A stretch of DNA of 64,000 nt, taken from NCBI GenBank assembly GCA_023212645.1, contig JALBYC010000005.1, positions 372,001-436,000 of the forward strand, in the 5' to 3' direction. The position numbers and the translations under genes were made by a program. The first letter of the stretch is position 1, and each line of letters begins with the position of its first letter. The notes under the pieces were generated by a model. The model was not told the origin of the DNA. It ran no database searches and saw nothing but the letters and a program-made list of their open reading frames with translations. This stretch comes from Farysia itapuensis. Taxonomy: Eukaryota > Basidiomycota > Ustilaginomycetes > Ustilaginales > Ustilaginaceae. Shown piece after piece: positions 17,022 to 26,647 of the stretch.

Positions 17022-19045
17022 ATGGATGTGGGCAAGTTGTTCAACTTACCCCAGGTATCCACCTCCTCGCTGCACAAGCGCAAGTGGAACGACACTGCCT
17101 CGCTTCCTGCCCCCAGTGCAGCAGCCGAGCCTGTGTCTAAAGCTGCTCGCGTTTCGGACGACGCCGCCGCCGACGACGACAATGCTACTACTACCAACGG
17201 TGATGCTCAACCGTACAATGACGACGATGATGATGAGGGTGACCGGCGCTTCTTTTCGGGCGGGCTGACAGACGAGCAAGCCAAGATTCTCGACATCATG
17301 GACCGCAATCCGGCGGAAGCGGGCCCGTCAGTGGCAGCAGGCCTCGACCTGGCCGGGCTTCGTAAGCAGATGCTCCGCTTTGAACGCACCATTACCCGCA
17401 ACGCCGAGATGCGTGTCAAGTACGCCGACGATCCTGCCCGCTTTATCCACTCGGAAGCCGACCTAGACACGGAGCTCAAAGCGCTCGTCGTGCTGACCAC
17501 CAACCCGACGCTCTTCTACCCAGAGTTTGTCAAGCTCGCAGGAGCCAGCAGCCTCGTTGCGCTGCTGACGCACGAAAACGCAGACATCAGCGCGGCTGCG
17601 ATTGAAGTGCTCGAAGAACTCACCGACGAAGATGTCGTCCAGAACAACAATGATGACGACGACGATGTTGTGGGCAAAGAGGATGAAGGTGGGTCGCAAG
17701 AGGCTCTTGCACTTCTCGTGGATGCGGTGCTCGAGCAGAATCTAGCCGACCTGCTCGTTTCCAACCTGACCCGGTTCAACGACCAGCAGACTGAGCTCGG
17801 TATCGATGACATTTCTCCCGCAAGACGGCAGCAGATGGAGAATGATGCCCAGGCAATCTACCACACCATTGCCGTGCTCACCAATCTCGTCTCTCTGCGT
17901 CCAGCCCTGATTCCAGACTTGTGCTCCTCGACCAGCCTGCTCCCCTGGATTATGCAGCGCATTTCACACAATCCCCAGACTGTCAACCAAAATACCGCCT
18001 ATGCGTCCGAACTGCTGGCGATCCTGGCCCATCTATCCGCTCCCAGTCGTTCAGCCATTTCTCAGGCTCGTATAGCAGGCGGGCAGCACGAAAACGGGAT
18101 GGATGTGTTGCTCAGTGTCATTGCACGCTTCCGCAAACGTGGCGGCTCGCCGACGGGAGAAGAGATCGAGTTTCTTGAAAACGTCCTCGACGTCGTGTGC
18201 GCCCTGGTCAGCACCACCACAACTGCAGACACGACCGACGTGCGAAATAGCAGTAAGCAGGTGTTTCTCGACGCAGAGGGCATTGAGCTCATGGTTCTGC
18301 TCATGGGAGCCAAAACCTGCAGTGTACCCCGCTTACGACTGGACGCACTACGTGTCGCCGGGCATGCCCTGTCTGGACCAGATACGCGCCACCTCTGTCT
18401 CCGCTTTGTCGAAAGTCAGGGTCTACCCCCGCTCTTTTCCCTCCTGATGCTCGACAGTGGCGCGAAAAAGTCGAGGCGAATGTCCAACACCCACATGGAG
18501 CACCTGCTCGGCATCCTCGTCTCACTATTCACCCATCTCCCCTCGGAGAGTGCGCCCCGCTTGCGTCTTTTGGCCAAATTCGTAACGGCTTCCTACGAAA
18601 AGGTGGACAGACTCGTCGAGGTTCGCGCCACTATCACCGCGCGCATTGACAAAGCGACGCGCGCCGCCCTGCTCGACGACCAAGCTGGCGAGGATGTGTA
18701 CATGAGGAAATTAGAGGTGGGTCTGTTTAGCCTCCAGTTGCTCGACACAGTTTTAGCCTGGCTGGTGATGGAAGACGATGCGATTCGTGATCATCTCGCC
18801 ATGCTCCTTGCACGCCACAGTCTCAGCTTCAAAGACATTGTCGCAACTCTCCAAGGTACGTACTCTTTCTCGCAAATACGCTGTTCAATCCGCTTAGCTA
18901 ATGTCATACTCTGCTGTCGACAGAATACCACGATAATATCGGCGACCAGATGTCTGTCGTCCCCGAAACCGGTGCCGACGACCAACTCAAGACCAAAGAC
19001 ATCCTCCACGCACTCATACTCTACCTCGACGCTGCACAGCCTTGA
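17022..19045 (+). CDS. CTNNBL1: Beta-catenin-like protein 1, two exons
   Basis: join(17022..18855, 18924..19045), 651 residues. This nuclear ARM-repeat protein is associated with the Prp19/CDC5L spliceosome complex. A basic N-terminus (LHKRKWND), then an acidic stretch and the family block LTDEQAKILDIMD, LRKQMLRFERTI, KYADDPARFIHSE and LFYPEFVKL, are followed by ARM-like helices to the end. The 68-bp intron has donor GTACGT and acceptor CGACAG and sits in phase 1. Removing it yields QEYHDNIGD near the C-terminus, a family-like segment, and a stop at 19043-19045. An alternative Met (16929) upstream is rejected because MDVGKLFNLP is the family-like beginning. It ends 48 bp from the convergent lipase gene. 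Confidence 0.9.
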
Positions 19046-19093
19046 CAAACGCAAAAGGGTATATTACGATTAGTTGGACACGGCGGTGCTACC

Positions 19094-20518
19094 TTAGGAC
19101 TGTTCCTGTTTGGCGGCGTAGTCGGATGATGCTTTGAGTAGTTCGATTTCTTCGTCTCCGGCGCGAAGACCCTTTTCTTCGTCCATGTGCGCGCTCGAGT
19201 CGGCCGTTTCTTGCTGCGAGTGGCGTTGATCTCCATACCTGCTTTCGTTGTCCAGACACGTGGCAATGAGGCCAGCGCTTCGCAGGCCGAGATCAAAGTA
19301 GAGCGGATTGTTTTTGGCCGAAAACATGCTGATGTGGGCGTCGACTTCGTCGGGCGAGCGGGTATTGTCGACAGCGGTAAAGTTGGGCGCTGCACGTGCT
19401 GTGCGCGGCGGCAGAATGATAAAGGTACGGTCGCGCGGTGCGACTGGCATACTGGGTGGATTGGCTGCTTTCGAGGTGGCAGGTAGACGGGTATAGAAGC
19501 AGTGGAATAGAATCTGCGGTTGGTCTACGAGTCGTTCGAGACGCTGTCGAAGCGCGGTATCGTCCCAGAGATTGGATACGAAGGCCATGTGATCGGTGAC
19601 CCAGCCGTAGGCGCCGTTGAGCTTCTCTTTGTTGAAGTAGGCGGCCGATGCGGCGGCGCCAGACGCAAGCGCAACTGCACCCGTAGCGAGCAGCGTTGAT
19701 CGCCAACTACCGCTCGCCTTTGTAGCAGATGCGGTGTTCTCATTACCAGGACCAGTCGATCGTGACGCCGTGCCCGCCGCTGATGCTTGTTGCGACTTTC
19801 TTTCAGAGCCCCAGCGTGCAGCCAGACCTACACCGACCGGCGCAAGGTAGGTGCCCAGGTTCTGAGCAGTCTGGATGTATCCCGCGTACTTGTTGATGCC
19901 GTTCTTAAAGACCCCCGGATGGACACCGTAGTATGGAGTGTCGTACGCCAGAACGCCGACGACCCTCGGCCAGAGCTTGGCACCCCTCTGCGCCTTGCTG
20001 CTCTCGGCAATAGCCAAAGCCGCATCCACAGCCACCAGTCCACCCATCGAGTGGCCCGACAGGACAATCTTGACACTCCCCAAGCCACCACCTTTGCCCG
20101 AATTCGCCAGCACCTCCCCCGTAGCAGCGTCCAGCTCAGGTTTAGACTCCAGCTGCACAGTTTTCTCCGTCAGCCACTCGACGAACCCTTCAACCGCTGC
20201 TGCCAGGCTGCCTCTTGTGTCGTACGTCGGGTAGACCAAGGATCGTACGTGCAGACCCGGATACGTCTCCTGCAAATTGTGAGTAAGGCGCGAGGGAAAG
20301 TCCTCAAACGTCGTGTCGGAGGAGCCTTTAAAGCCGTGGATAAAGATCATGAGCAGCAGCTCATTCTTGCCCTCCATGCCGGTAGTCGAGACGGAGGAAG
20401 AGGCCGTGTAGGTTGGAGGTGGATCGGTCGGCACGGCATCTTCAGGATCGAGGATTGGGATCGGATTCCGCGAGCTCGACCCTGGCGTTTCTGCCCATGG
20501 GTTCCCATCCGCGTCCAT
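19094..20518 (-). CDS. DUF676-type serine hydrolase/lipase
   Basis: 474 residues of alpha/beta-hydrolase type. The core is MIFIHGFKGSSDTTFEDFP (oxyanion-hole region), then VRSLVYPTYDTRGSL, then the nucleophile elbow GHSMGGLVAVDAAL, with Ser as the nucleophile, then AYDTPYYGVHP. This resembles the DUF676/PGAP1-like lipases of fungi. An Ala/Gly-rich hydrophobic stretch (LLATGAVALASGAAASAAYF, about residues 290-310) may touch or cross a membrane. The C-terminus is charged and disordered (DEEKGLRAGDEEIELL). The substrate is unknown; family members act on glycerolipids or GPI precursors. The Met at 20518 (MDADGNPWAE) is preferred to upstream Met codons that lack conserved character. Confidence 0.75.
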   Translation of the reverse strand: MDADGNPWAETPGSSSRNPIPILDPEDAVPTDPPPTYTASSSVSTTGMEGKNELLLMIFIHGFKGSSDTTFEDFPSRLTHNLQETYPGLHVRSLVYPTYDTRGSLAAAVEGFVEWLTEKTVQLESKPELDAATGEVLANSGKGGGLGSVKIVLSGHSMGGLVAVDAALAIAESSKAQRGAKLWPRVVGVLAYDTPYYGVHPGVFKNGINKYAGYIQTAQNLGTYLAPVGVGLAARWGSERKSQQASAAGTASRSTGPGNENTASATKASGSWRSTLLATGAVALASGAAASAAYFNKEKLNGAYGWVTDHMAFVSNLWDDTALRQRLERLVDQPQILFHCFYTRLPATSKAANPPSMPVAPRDRTFIILPPRTARAAPNFTAVDNTRSPDEVDAHISMFSAKNNPLYFDLGLRSAGLIATCLDNESRYGDQRHSQQETADSSAHMDEEKGLRAGDEEIELLKASSDYAAKQEQS

Positions 20519-20965
20519 GATGGTGCGTGAGCGTGCGTGAGTGCTTTGGACTGCTGAGTTGGACAGATGGGCTACAAGATGGAGTGTCGAAAGGCACAAT
20601 CACGAATTCGCGAATTTCAGGGTCCACGTCTGCATTGTTAGGTCTTTTTAGACGACTCGCACGAGTGGATTATGCAGGTACTCCGGTGTCTGCCAACAAA
20701 CAGAAGCACACAAAACGCAGATCTCCGCGCTTCCCGCTCCACCATCGCATGACTGGCAGAAACGGCTGTCTCTCTCTCTCTTCCTCTCTCCTCTTGTCTG
20801 GGCAGACATGCTGTGCTAGAGCTGAACACGAGGCTGACCCCAGCAATCAAAGGCTGTGAAGTAGTGTGCGCGCCATACTTGCTGTTCAGCATACACTGAG
20901 CCTGCCTCCACAACTCTGACCACCTCGCAGTTCAAGGTGCATACTTCCCGAGCGCTCGCATCGCC
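20519..20965. promoter_or_regulatory. Divergent intergenic region, lipase / disordered protein
   Basis: 447 bp between two divergent starts. It contains a (CT)n-like tract, tctctctctctcttcctctctcctc type, around 20770-20795. No gene recognised. Confidence 0.55.
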
Positions 20966-23900
20966 ATGGTCAAGGTCGAGTCGGATAACGACGGCTGGAT
21001 CCGAGGATCTAGCGAGAGCATCTATGCCGTTAAGCCGTCTGGTGCAAATCAGTCAACACCGCCGCCAGCAAAGTCGTCACGGAAGAGTCATGCTACACCA
21101 AGTCGGGCCAGTAGCAGCGTCGGCACACCAAGCCATGCAAAACCTCTGACAGACCGCATGGAAGCCACGATACCGCCCTCGCACGCCGAAAAGGAAGGCA
21201 CAGGTTCGCAGTCGACCACGCCTCTGCAAACCAGCCCGAATAGTGGCTTCAACAAAGCGGGCCACTCAAAAGTCCCTTCGCCGCTCCCTCTCTCCAGCCC
21301 GGCGCGGAACGCCGCCCCCAAGTCACCAAACGGCACGAGAACACCTTTGAGTGCCTCGCATCCCGTGCCGGAGACTCCACTCAAACTCTCCCAGCGCAAT
21401 GGTCCGCAGACGCCAGCGACGCCACACTATCCGCACTACCCCAACACCTCTCGTGGCCAGAATGACGGTGATTCGCCGACGGCCAGTGGTCTTGGTCTAG
21501 GTTTGACGCCTCTCAAGCAGTCTGTGCCGCTCACGCCGTCTCCGGACAGTGGGCGTGGGCCGCTGAACGAACCGTTGTACTTGCGTGGTCGGGCGGGTTC
21601 CAACGCCTCGCCCACCGGTCGATCGTCGGGGTCTCCGCTCAAGTCTGGGATCACTGACCTCCATCAGACCACCGCTCTTGGCGTCGATAAGGCTGCAGCA
21701 GGCTCCGGCGTGGGTGAGGCGCGGTCGGCAAAGTCCAATTTGGGCTCCCGCGCCAGTATGTGGGCGCCAAAGCCAGCCGATTCCAGCAAAACCAGTGCGG
21801 ACAGCTCTGCTGCAGCAGCAAGTGGTCCGACAAGCCATACGATCGGGTCCGGGTTCAGCTCGTCCAGCCTGCGCGAGCCTCAGACCGGTTCTGACCGAAA
21901 GCGTCCTACCCACCGACCTAGCGGTCTTCAACTCAGCCTCGGTCAAGAGATTCGCGTCATGCAGGGCGTGGACGAGGCCACGGAAGAAGACCTGCCGCCG
22001 TCGAACAAGTCCTCAGCACCTGCTGGAGCTAGCTTCCATATAGACCCGCCCCTCGACGCCACCGCCACCAACGACAATGGCAATGACAATCAGGATGGAT
22101 GGTACGGCAATGTGGTCCCGCCTACACCAGCGCTGGGATGTGACTCGCCTGCTTCGTCCGAAGACGGTCGTGCTGCAAAGTCCAACGGTGGCGGTCGAGC
22201 CAAGGACGCATTCGGCTGGAGCTCGACACGCACCACTTCGCTCTTCTCCAACTTGCCCGCTTCGAGTAGCAGACTGGAAGCCAATTGGAGCGGCGACGAC
22301 GATGACGAACACCGGGACGACGAGCAAGTCTTCCACGATATGCATCGAGCAGCCAAAGCCTCGAGCAAACTGCGATCCGCCGCGAACAGCAACTCCTCCT
22401 TCAGTCCGCTTCCACCACCACCGCTGCAGTACAAGTCGAGGACGCCCTCGCCGACGCATCGATTGCTGGCCGTCTCGCCACAGCTCGACACGGACAAGCG
22501 GCCTAATCGGCCGGCTTCGCCGTCCGGATCGGCAATGGGGATGGCCATGCAGGATGCAGTCTCCTCCCGCGGTTCCCCAGCTTCAGCCCGCTCTGGACAG
22601 CCGTCGGACGACGAAGACGGAGACGCAGATGTCGAGACCGACAAACCCAAACGGGCGCGCAACAAACCAGCCAAATCTCCAGCAGAGGCGGCGACGGTGA
22701 CGGCGACGCCGGCGGCGGCATCCGCGCCCGTTGATGTAGTACGCGCCTCGCCGCCAAGCGAGAAAGAGCCGCTTACCAGCGCCGAGTCTGGGCAAACCAA
22801 CTCGTCCCTTGACCAGAAACGGTCGCTCAAGCGAGATAAATCCGAGCGCATTCGCGGACGTCGACAGAGTTCGAGCAAGGAAAAGGACGTCCTCACATCC
22901 GGCGCAGCAGCAGCATCAGCACCTCGGACCGTTGAAACCCCGGCCGATCTTGTTGAAAAGGTCGCTGATATCTCTTTCAATCTCGCGGCAGTCACCGCGC
23001 CGCAGTCGACGGCTGTTGAGACCGAGTTCCCACCTGCAACTGCGACGTCAGAGGATGCCGCGTTGGTGACGTCCCCGCGACCGCAAGAAGTTGTGCCGAA
23101 TACGCCCCAGTCATCCACTTCGGCGTTTGACTGGGCTGCCGACGATGATGACATGGACGATACGCTGCCGGATCTCGACGACTGGGGCGTGACAATCTCT
23201 CCCAGCAAACCGGCTGCATCGACTGCCCCACTCGCCCCCGAAGCGCGTGGCAAGACCGGCAGTGGCAAGCGGGACGACGCTTCCGGAGCTTGGAAGTCGG
23301 TTGGGCAAGCAAAGCATGGATCGAAGAAAGAAGCCAAGGGCAAGACGGTGCATGGGGCAGAGACCAAGTCGATGACAAGCGCTGGCAGTGGTGGTGGTGG
23401 TGGTGGTGGTAAGAAGGGAGATCGGATCGCTGGACGAGCGCTGCCGGGCGGCAAATCTGAGGTGAACACTGCTCCTCCTGCAAGCACGCCGTACGGAAGC
23501 TGGAACAAGGTCCCTTCTTCCACGGGAACACCGACGACATCACAGCAGGGTGTGGATAAGAGCACGTTCAAGGGCAGTGGACAGCGCAAGGCTCCAGCCT
23601 CAGGCCCACCGTCGGCAGCTACTTCGCCGAAAGAATCGCGGGACGTCTTCACTTCCCACACCAAGGCGCGCAAGGCAGAGGGGAAAGACACCAAGTCGTC
23701 GTCCGGCACACCGTCTTCGTCGACGACGACCACCTCGCGTCCGCGCATCGCGGCCGACCTCGGCGCACTCGCCAAACTCATGTCCCCACCCGAACCACTC
23801 CCCGCCAAATCCACCAGCAGCGACAAGAAACAAGATGCCAGGAACGTCGGTGCGAAGAAAGAACAGCGTGCATCAGCACCGCCCACAACTGCTGCTGCTG

Positions 23901-24058
23901 CTGATGATGGTGGTGGACACCCACCGAGCGTGGCGGACTCGATGCACGCGCCCAAACTTCCACCGTCCACCTCACACGACGCACCCGCCGCCGCCGGTAA
24001 ACGCGGTAACGGTGGCGCTAAAAAAAGCACAGGCTCCCGCACCAACCCTACCAAGTAG
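20966..24058 (+). CDS. Large intrinsically disordered protein, unknown function
   Basis: 1030 residues without a recognisable folded domain: Ser, Pro, Ala, Thr and Lys dominate. Points that stand out are many SP/TP sites in the N-terminal third (candidate CDK/MAPK sites); a tryptophan-containing acidic segment FDWAADDDDMDDTLPDLDDW near residues 715-735; a Gly run (coded by a GGT repeat near 23391-23410); a possible short helix RIAADLGALAKLM near residue 925; and a basic C-terminal tail. The acidic W-D-D motif is the best candidate for a conserved binding peptide. A long open frame on the opposite strand (22090-24075) is a codon-bias shadow. The start is the first Met, MVKVESDNDG. I do not recognise this family. 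Confidence 0.7.
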   Translation: MVKVESDNDGWIRGSSESIYAVKPSGANQSTPPPAKSSRKSHATPSRASSSVGTPSHAKPLTDRMEATIPPSHAEKEGTGSQSTTPLQTSPNSGFNKAGHSKVPSPLPLSSPARNAAPKSPNGTRTPLSASHPVPETPLKLSQRNGPQTPATPHYPHYPNTSRGQNDGDSPTASGLGLGLTPLKQSVPLTPSPDSGRGPLNEPLYLRGRAGSNASPTGRSSGSPLKSGITDLHQTTALGVDKAAAGSGVGEARSAKSNLGSRASMWAPKPADSSKTSADSSAAAASGPTSHTIGSGFSSSSLREPQTGSDRKRPTHRPSGLQLSLGQEIRVMQGVDEATEEDLPPSNKSSAPAGASFHIDPPLDATATNDNGNDNQDGWYGNVVPPTPALGCDSPASSEDGRAAKSNGGGRAKDAFGWSSTRTTSLFSNLPASSSRLEANWSGDDDDEHRDDEQVFHDMHRAAKASSKLRSAANSNSSFSPLPPPPLQYKSRTPSPTHRLLAVSPQLDTDKRPNRPASPSGSAMGMAMQDAVSSRGSPASARSGQPSDDEDGDADVETDKPKRARNKPAKSPAEAATVTATPAAASAPVDVVRASPPSEKEPLTSAESGQTNSSLDQKRSLKRDKSERIRGRRQSSSKEKDVLTSGAAAASAPRTVETPADLVEKVADISFNLAAVTAPQSTAVETEFPPATATSEDAALVTSPRPQEVVPNTPQSSTSAFDWAADDDDMDDTLPDLDDWGVTISPSKPAASTAPLAPEARGKTGSGKRDDASGAWKSVGQAKHGSKKEAKGKTVHGAETKSMTSAGSGGGGGGGKKGDRIAGRALPGGKSEVNTAPPASTPYGSWNKVPSSTGTPTTSQQGVDKSTFKGSGQRKAPASGPPSAATSPKESRDVFTSHTKARKAEGKDTKSSSGTPSSSTTTTSRPRIAADLGALAKLMSPPEPLPAKSTSSDKKQDARNVGAKKEQRASAPPTTAAAADDGGGHPPSVADSMHAPKLPPSTSHDAPAAAGKRGNGGAKKSTGSRTNPTK

Positions 24059-24147
24059 ACGATCCCCTTAGTCACCCTGTATTATTGTACACACTGCGGA
24101 GAGGAATGTAAAAAGCAAATGCTAGGGATGTAATGCTCGAGGTGAGA

Positions 24148-24741
24148 TTAAGCGCCGAGTCGTTCATCGAGCTGCTGGGTAGAGATTTCGCCGTCTCGGA
24201 CGTCTACGATCTTGGCGACGTCGGCCTTTACGCTGAAATTGGACAACGCTGAAGCGTACAGAGTGCTTTGATCCAGCGACGACGTCTGGGGCGCCCAGTA
24301 GAGCATGAACAACGGCTGGGGGGTTTTGGCCGTCATCACCAGTGCATGTCAGCAAGGCCGCGGAGAATCATTCACCGCTAAAGCAGCCGGGACTACTTAC
24401 AAAGGAAATCCGGCCGTCTCGATGCGTGAGTTTCTTATTGATCAGCACGAATCGCGGCGAGTTCTCCGGTAACTCTGGGTACAACAGAAACCCCCGAAAA
24501 ATCCCATGAGGTCAGTCCTCTACTGCACAAAGCAGGGCTTTTATGCGCTCAACATACCTTCGACGAGGTCCTCGATGCTGGCGATGCCGGACAGCTCTTC
24601 TTCGAGCGCTAGTGTGAGCGACGCCTTATCAATCTTAAACACCTGCGCCGTCAACAGCTCTGGATTCTTGCTGTGCGTCAGGCGAAATTTTCGCACTTTC
24701 TCCAGCACCGTCCCCGGTATATCGATCGTTGAAGAACTCAT
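24148..24741 (-). CDS. GMF1: Glia maturation factor (ADF-homology, Arp2/3 debranching), three exons
   Basis: complement(join(24148..24315, 24401..24474, 24558..24741)), 141 residues, the usual GMF length. GMF binds the Arp2/3 complex and removes actin branches (Aim7 in budding yeast, Gmf1 in fission yeast). Exon 1 gives STIDIPGTVLEKVRKFRL and a KIDKASLTLALEEEL strand; exon 2 gives ELPENSPRFVLINKKLTHRD; exon 3 begins PLFMLYWAP and ends QQLDERLGA. These follow the GMF pattern (EKLRKFR, VDKD...LEEE, LPERQPRFVVYSYK, HDDGR-SYPL). Introns: 83 bp (24475-24557, GTATGT...CCCAG, phase 1) and 85 bp (24316-24400, GTAAGT...CCCAG, phase 0, with a GCTGAC branch-like site). All joins keep frame. It ends 89 bp from the convergent gene at 24058. 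Confidence 0.92.
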
Positions 24742-24949
24742 CGTCGACACCCACAACAAGAGAGGAGGAAGAAAAGTACTGCCAGTAATCATTCTCAGGA
24801 AAATAACACACACATATCTCATGCGAGAGTGGAGGAACGAGAAATGTGTGGTCCGTGCATTTGACATGAGAGAAAAAACATCTTTAGCAGCTTAGCACTT
24901 GTGGAAGCATTAGGTGGGGGAGATAGAAAGGAATGGGGCGGGGGTAAAT

Positions 24950-26353
24950 CTACTTGGCGGGCTTCTTGGCGCTCTTTTCAGAGGCTTCACGGATGGCCCA
25001 AGTCAGGGCGTAGGTCTTGACGGCGTCGGCGTAGGACGAGAGGATGGGGGCAGAGCCCTTACCCTTTTCAATGTTATCAATCAAGTTGCTAACCTCGGAG
25101 AAGAAGGGGTCGTCGTTTTGGTAGCGCACAACCTCCTCATGGTCATCTCCGGGGCGGCGGAAGTAGAGTGCAGGTGCGTTGTACGGGTCCACCAGTCGCA
25201 GACTGTAACCGTCAGCCAGGACATCGAGTTCGGTGCTGTAGTTGAAGCCTTGCAGCGCGACTGCATGGGTCAGGGAGCCGACAGCACCAGAGTCGTACTT
25301 CCACGTAGCACACGTGATTCGGGGAATACGGTTGTCGGGCTCAATCTTGCTCTCGTCAATCGGGACCTTGCTTAGCGCACCGGCAGGCTCAAACCACTCG
25401 AGTGAGTGGGCAGCGACAGTGCCAAGATCCACCTCGCCACCAAAGTAGCGCGAGAGATCACAAAAGTGCGTGGCCTGCTCGACGATGGGTCCACACGAGC
25501 TAGCCTTGTTCCACCAGTTGAAACTGGCAGTGTGCTCGTAGGCCATGATGTATCGTGCATTGGTGGCCATGACCTTGAGGTTGTTTTCTTCGAGGATCTG
25601 CTTCATCTTTTGCACGACCTTGAGATAGCGGAGCATGTAGCCGACCGAAACAATGTTGTCTGACTTCTCAAGCAGTTGCGAGATGCGTGACGCTTCGTCC
25701 ACCGGGCCAGTCGAGACGGGCTTCTCGATAAAGATGCCGACCTCGGGGAAAGCCTCGACGAGCTTCTTCTCCAGATCGCGGCCTTGCGACTCCTGTCCTC
25801 GGTAGGCGGGCGGACTACCCACCCAGATGGCATGAGGCCGCTTGCTGGGCTCAACGTTGGCAACATAGTCTGCAAAGGTAGGGTAGACAACAGTGTCCTT
25901 GTATGCCGACAGCACAAACGAGTTGCGCTTGATTGTCAAAGCAGCGTCGGCACGTTCCGCAGAAGGGTCGATAAGGGCAACGACTTTCAGACGAGGTCCG
26001 AGCTTGTGCTCCAGTCGGAACGAGTGGTTCCACGGGCCCTCGTCGGAGCCAAAGTTGATGTTACCGGCGCCAATGATAACGACGTTAAAGTCTGCACCAG
26101 GCTTGGGAGGCTCCATCTTGTCCATGGCAGTCGCTGCATTGGGGTCAAATTCGGGCACGCCAACGGTATCCGAGGCAAGACCACGCGTTCCCTTGGGCAG
26201 CAACGCAACTGGCTTGCTCTTCAACGAGAGCGAGGCTGGTGTCGTTGAGAAAGCTCGCACGGCTTGAGGGGCGATGGACGCACGGGGAGCGCTCAAGCTC
26301 GATCGTGAGGCCGAGGCCGCCACAAGCTGGCGCAAATTGGGAGAAGCTCGCAT
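24950..26353 (-). CDS. Mitochondrial Gfo/Idh/MocA-type oxidoreductase
   Basis: 467 residues. The N-terminal ~60 are rich in Arg, Ser and Ala with almost no acid (MRASPNLRQLVAASASRSS, AVRAFSTTPASLS), a typical mitochondrial presequence. The Rossmann segment follows at about residue 90 (FNVVIIGAGNINFG), then VVALIDPSAERAD, the hinge motif IFIEKPVSTGP (Lys of E-K-P is the usual catalytic/cofactor residue), and a C-terminal alpha/beta domain with ATHFCDLSRYFGG. This is an NAD(P)-dependent Gfo/Idh/MocA oxidoreductase; sugars or polyols are common substrates, but the actual one cannot be read here. The downstream neighbour is GMF on the same strand, 208 bp away. Confidence 0.8.
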   Translation of the reverse strand: MRASPNLRQLVAASASRSSLSAPRASIAPQAVRAFSTTPASLSLKSKPVALLPKGTRGLASDTVGVPEFDPNAATAMDKMEPPKPGADFNVVIIGAGNINFGSDEGPWNHSFRLEHKLGPRLKVVALIDPSAERADAALTIKRNSFVLSAYKDTVVYPTFADYVANVEPSKRPHAIWVGSPPAYRGQESQGRDLEKKLVEAFPEVGIFIEKPVSTGPVDEASRISQLLEKSDNIVSVGYMLRYLKVVQKMKQILEENNLKVMATNARYIMAYEHTASFNWWNKASSCGPIVEQATHFCDLSRYFGGEVDLGTVAAHSLEWFEPAGALSKVPIDESKIEPDNRIPRITCATWKYDSGAVGSLTHAVALQGFNYSTELDVLADGYSLRLVDPYNAPALYFRRPGDDHEEVVRYQNDDPFFSEVSNLIDNIEKGKGSAPILSSYADAVKTYALTWAIREASEKSAKKPAK

Positions 26354-26647
26354 CTTGATTGACTGACGAGTGAGGGGGAAAATGGGTGGGAAGACAAGAA
26401 GAAGAGAGGTGGTGGAAAAGATACGGGCGATGATGACGCTGCGTCGGTGTTGAGCTTTTCTGGAATTTTGACAGACGCGCTTGGCCAGTGCGGCGAATTC
26501 TTTTCATAGTTCCCCGCGACGAGCAAGCAAAGCAGCGGCCGGCCAAATGCACGTTGACGTCCCACACACAAAATTGAGAAATCTCAAACATTCAATTCCT
26601 TCCAGACACAGCACGAACAGCACTCTCTATGTTGACCGACGGCATTC

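Noticed and set aside
18856..19073. Unspliced end of CTNNBL1 as the true C-terminus
   Set aside because: Splicing 18856-18923 restores the family-like EYHDNIGD segment in phase with good GT-AG signals.
22090..24075. 661-codon antisense open frame across the disordered 1030-residue gene
   Set aside because: Low-complexity Ser/Pro/Ala shadow of a GC-rich gene with no recognisable domain. The sense frame is longer and has a natural start.
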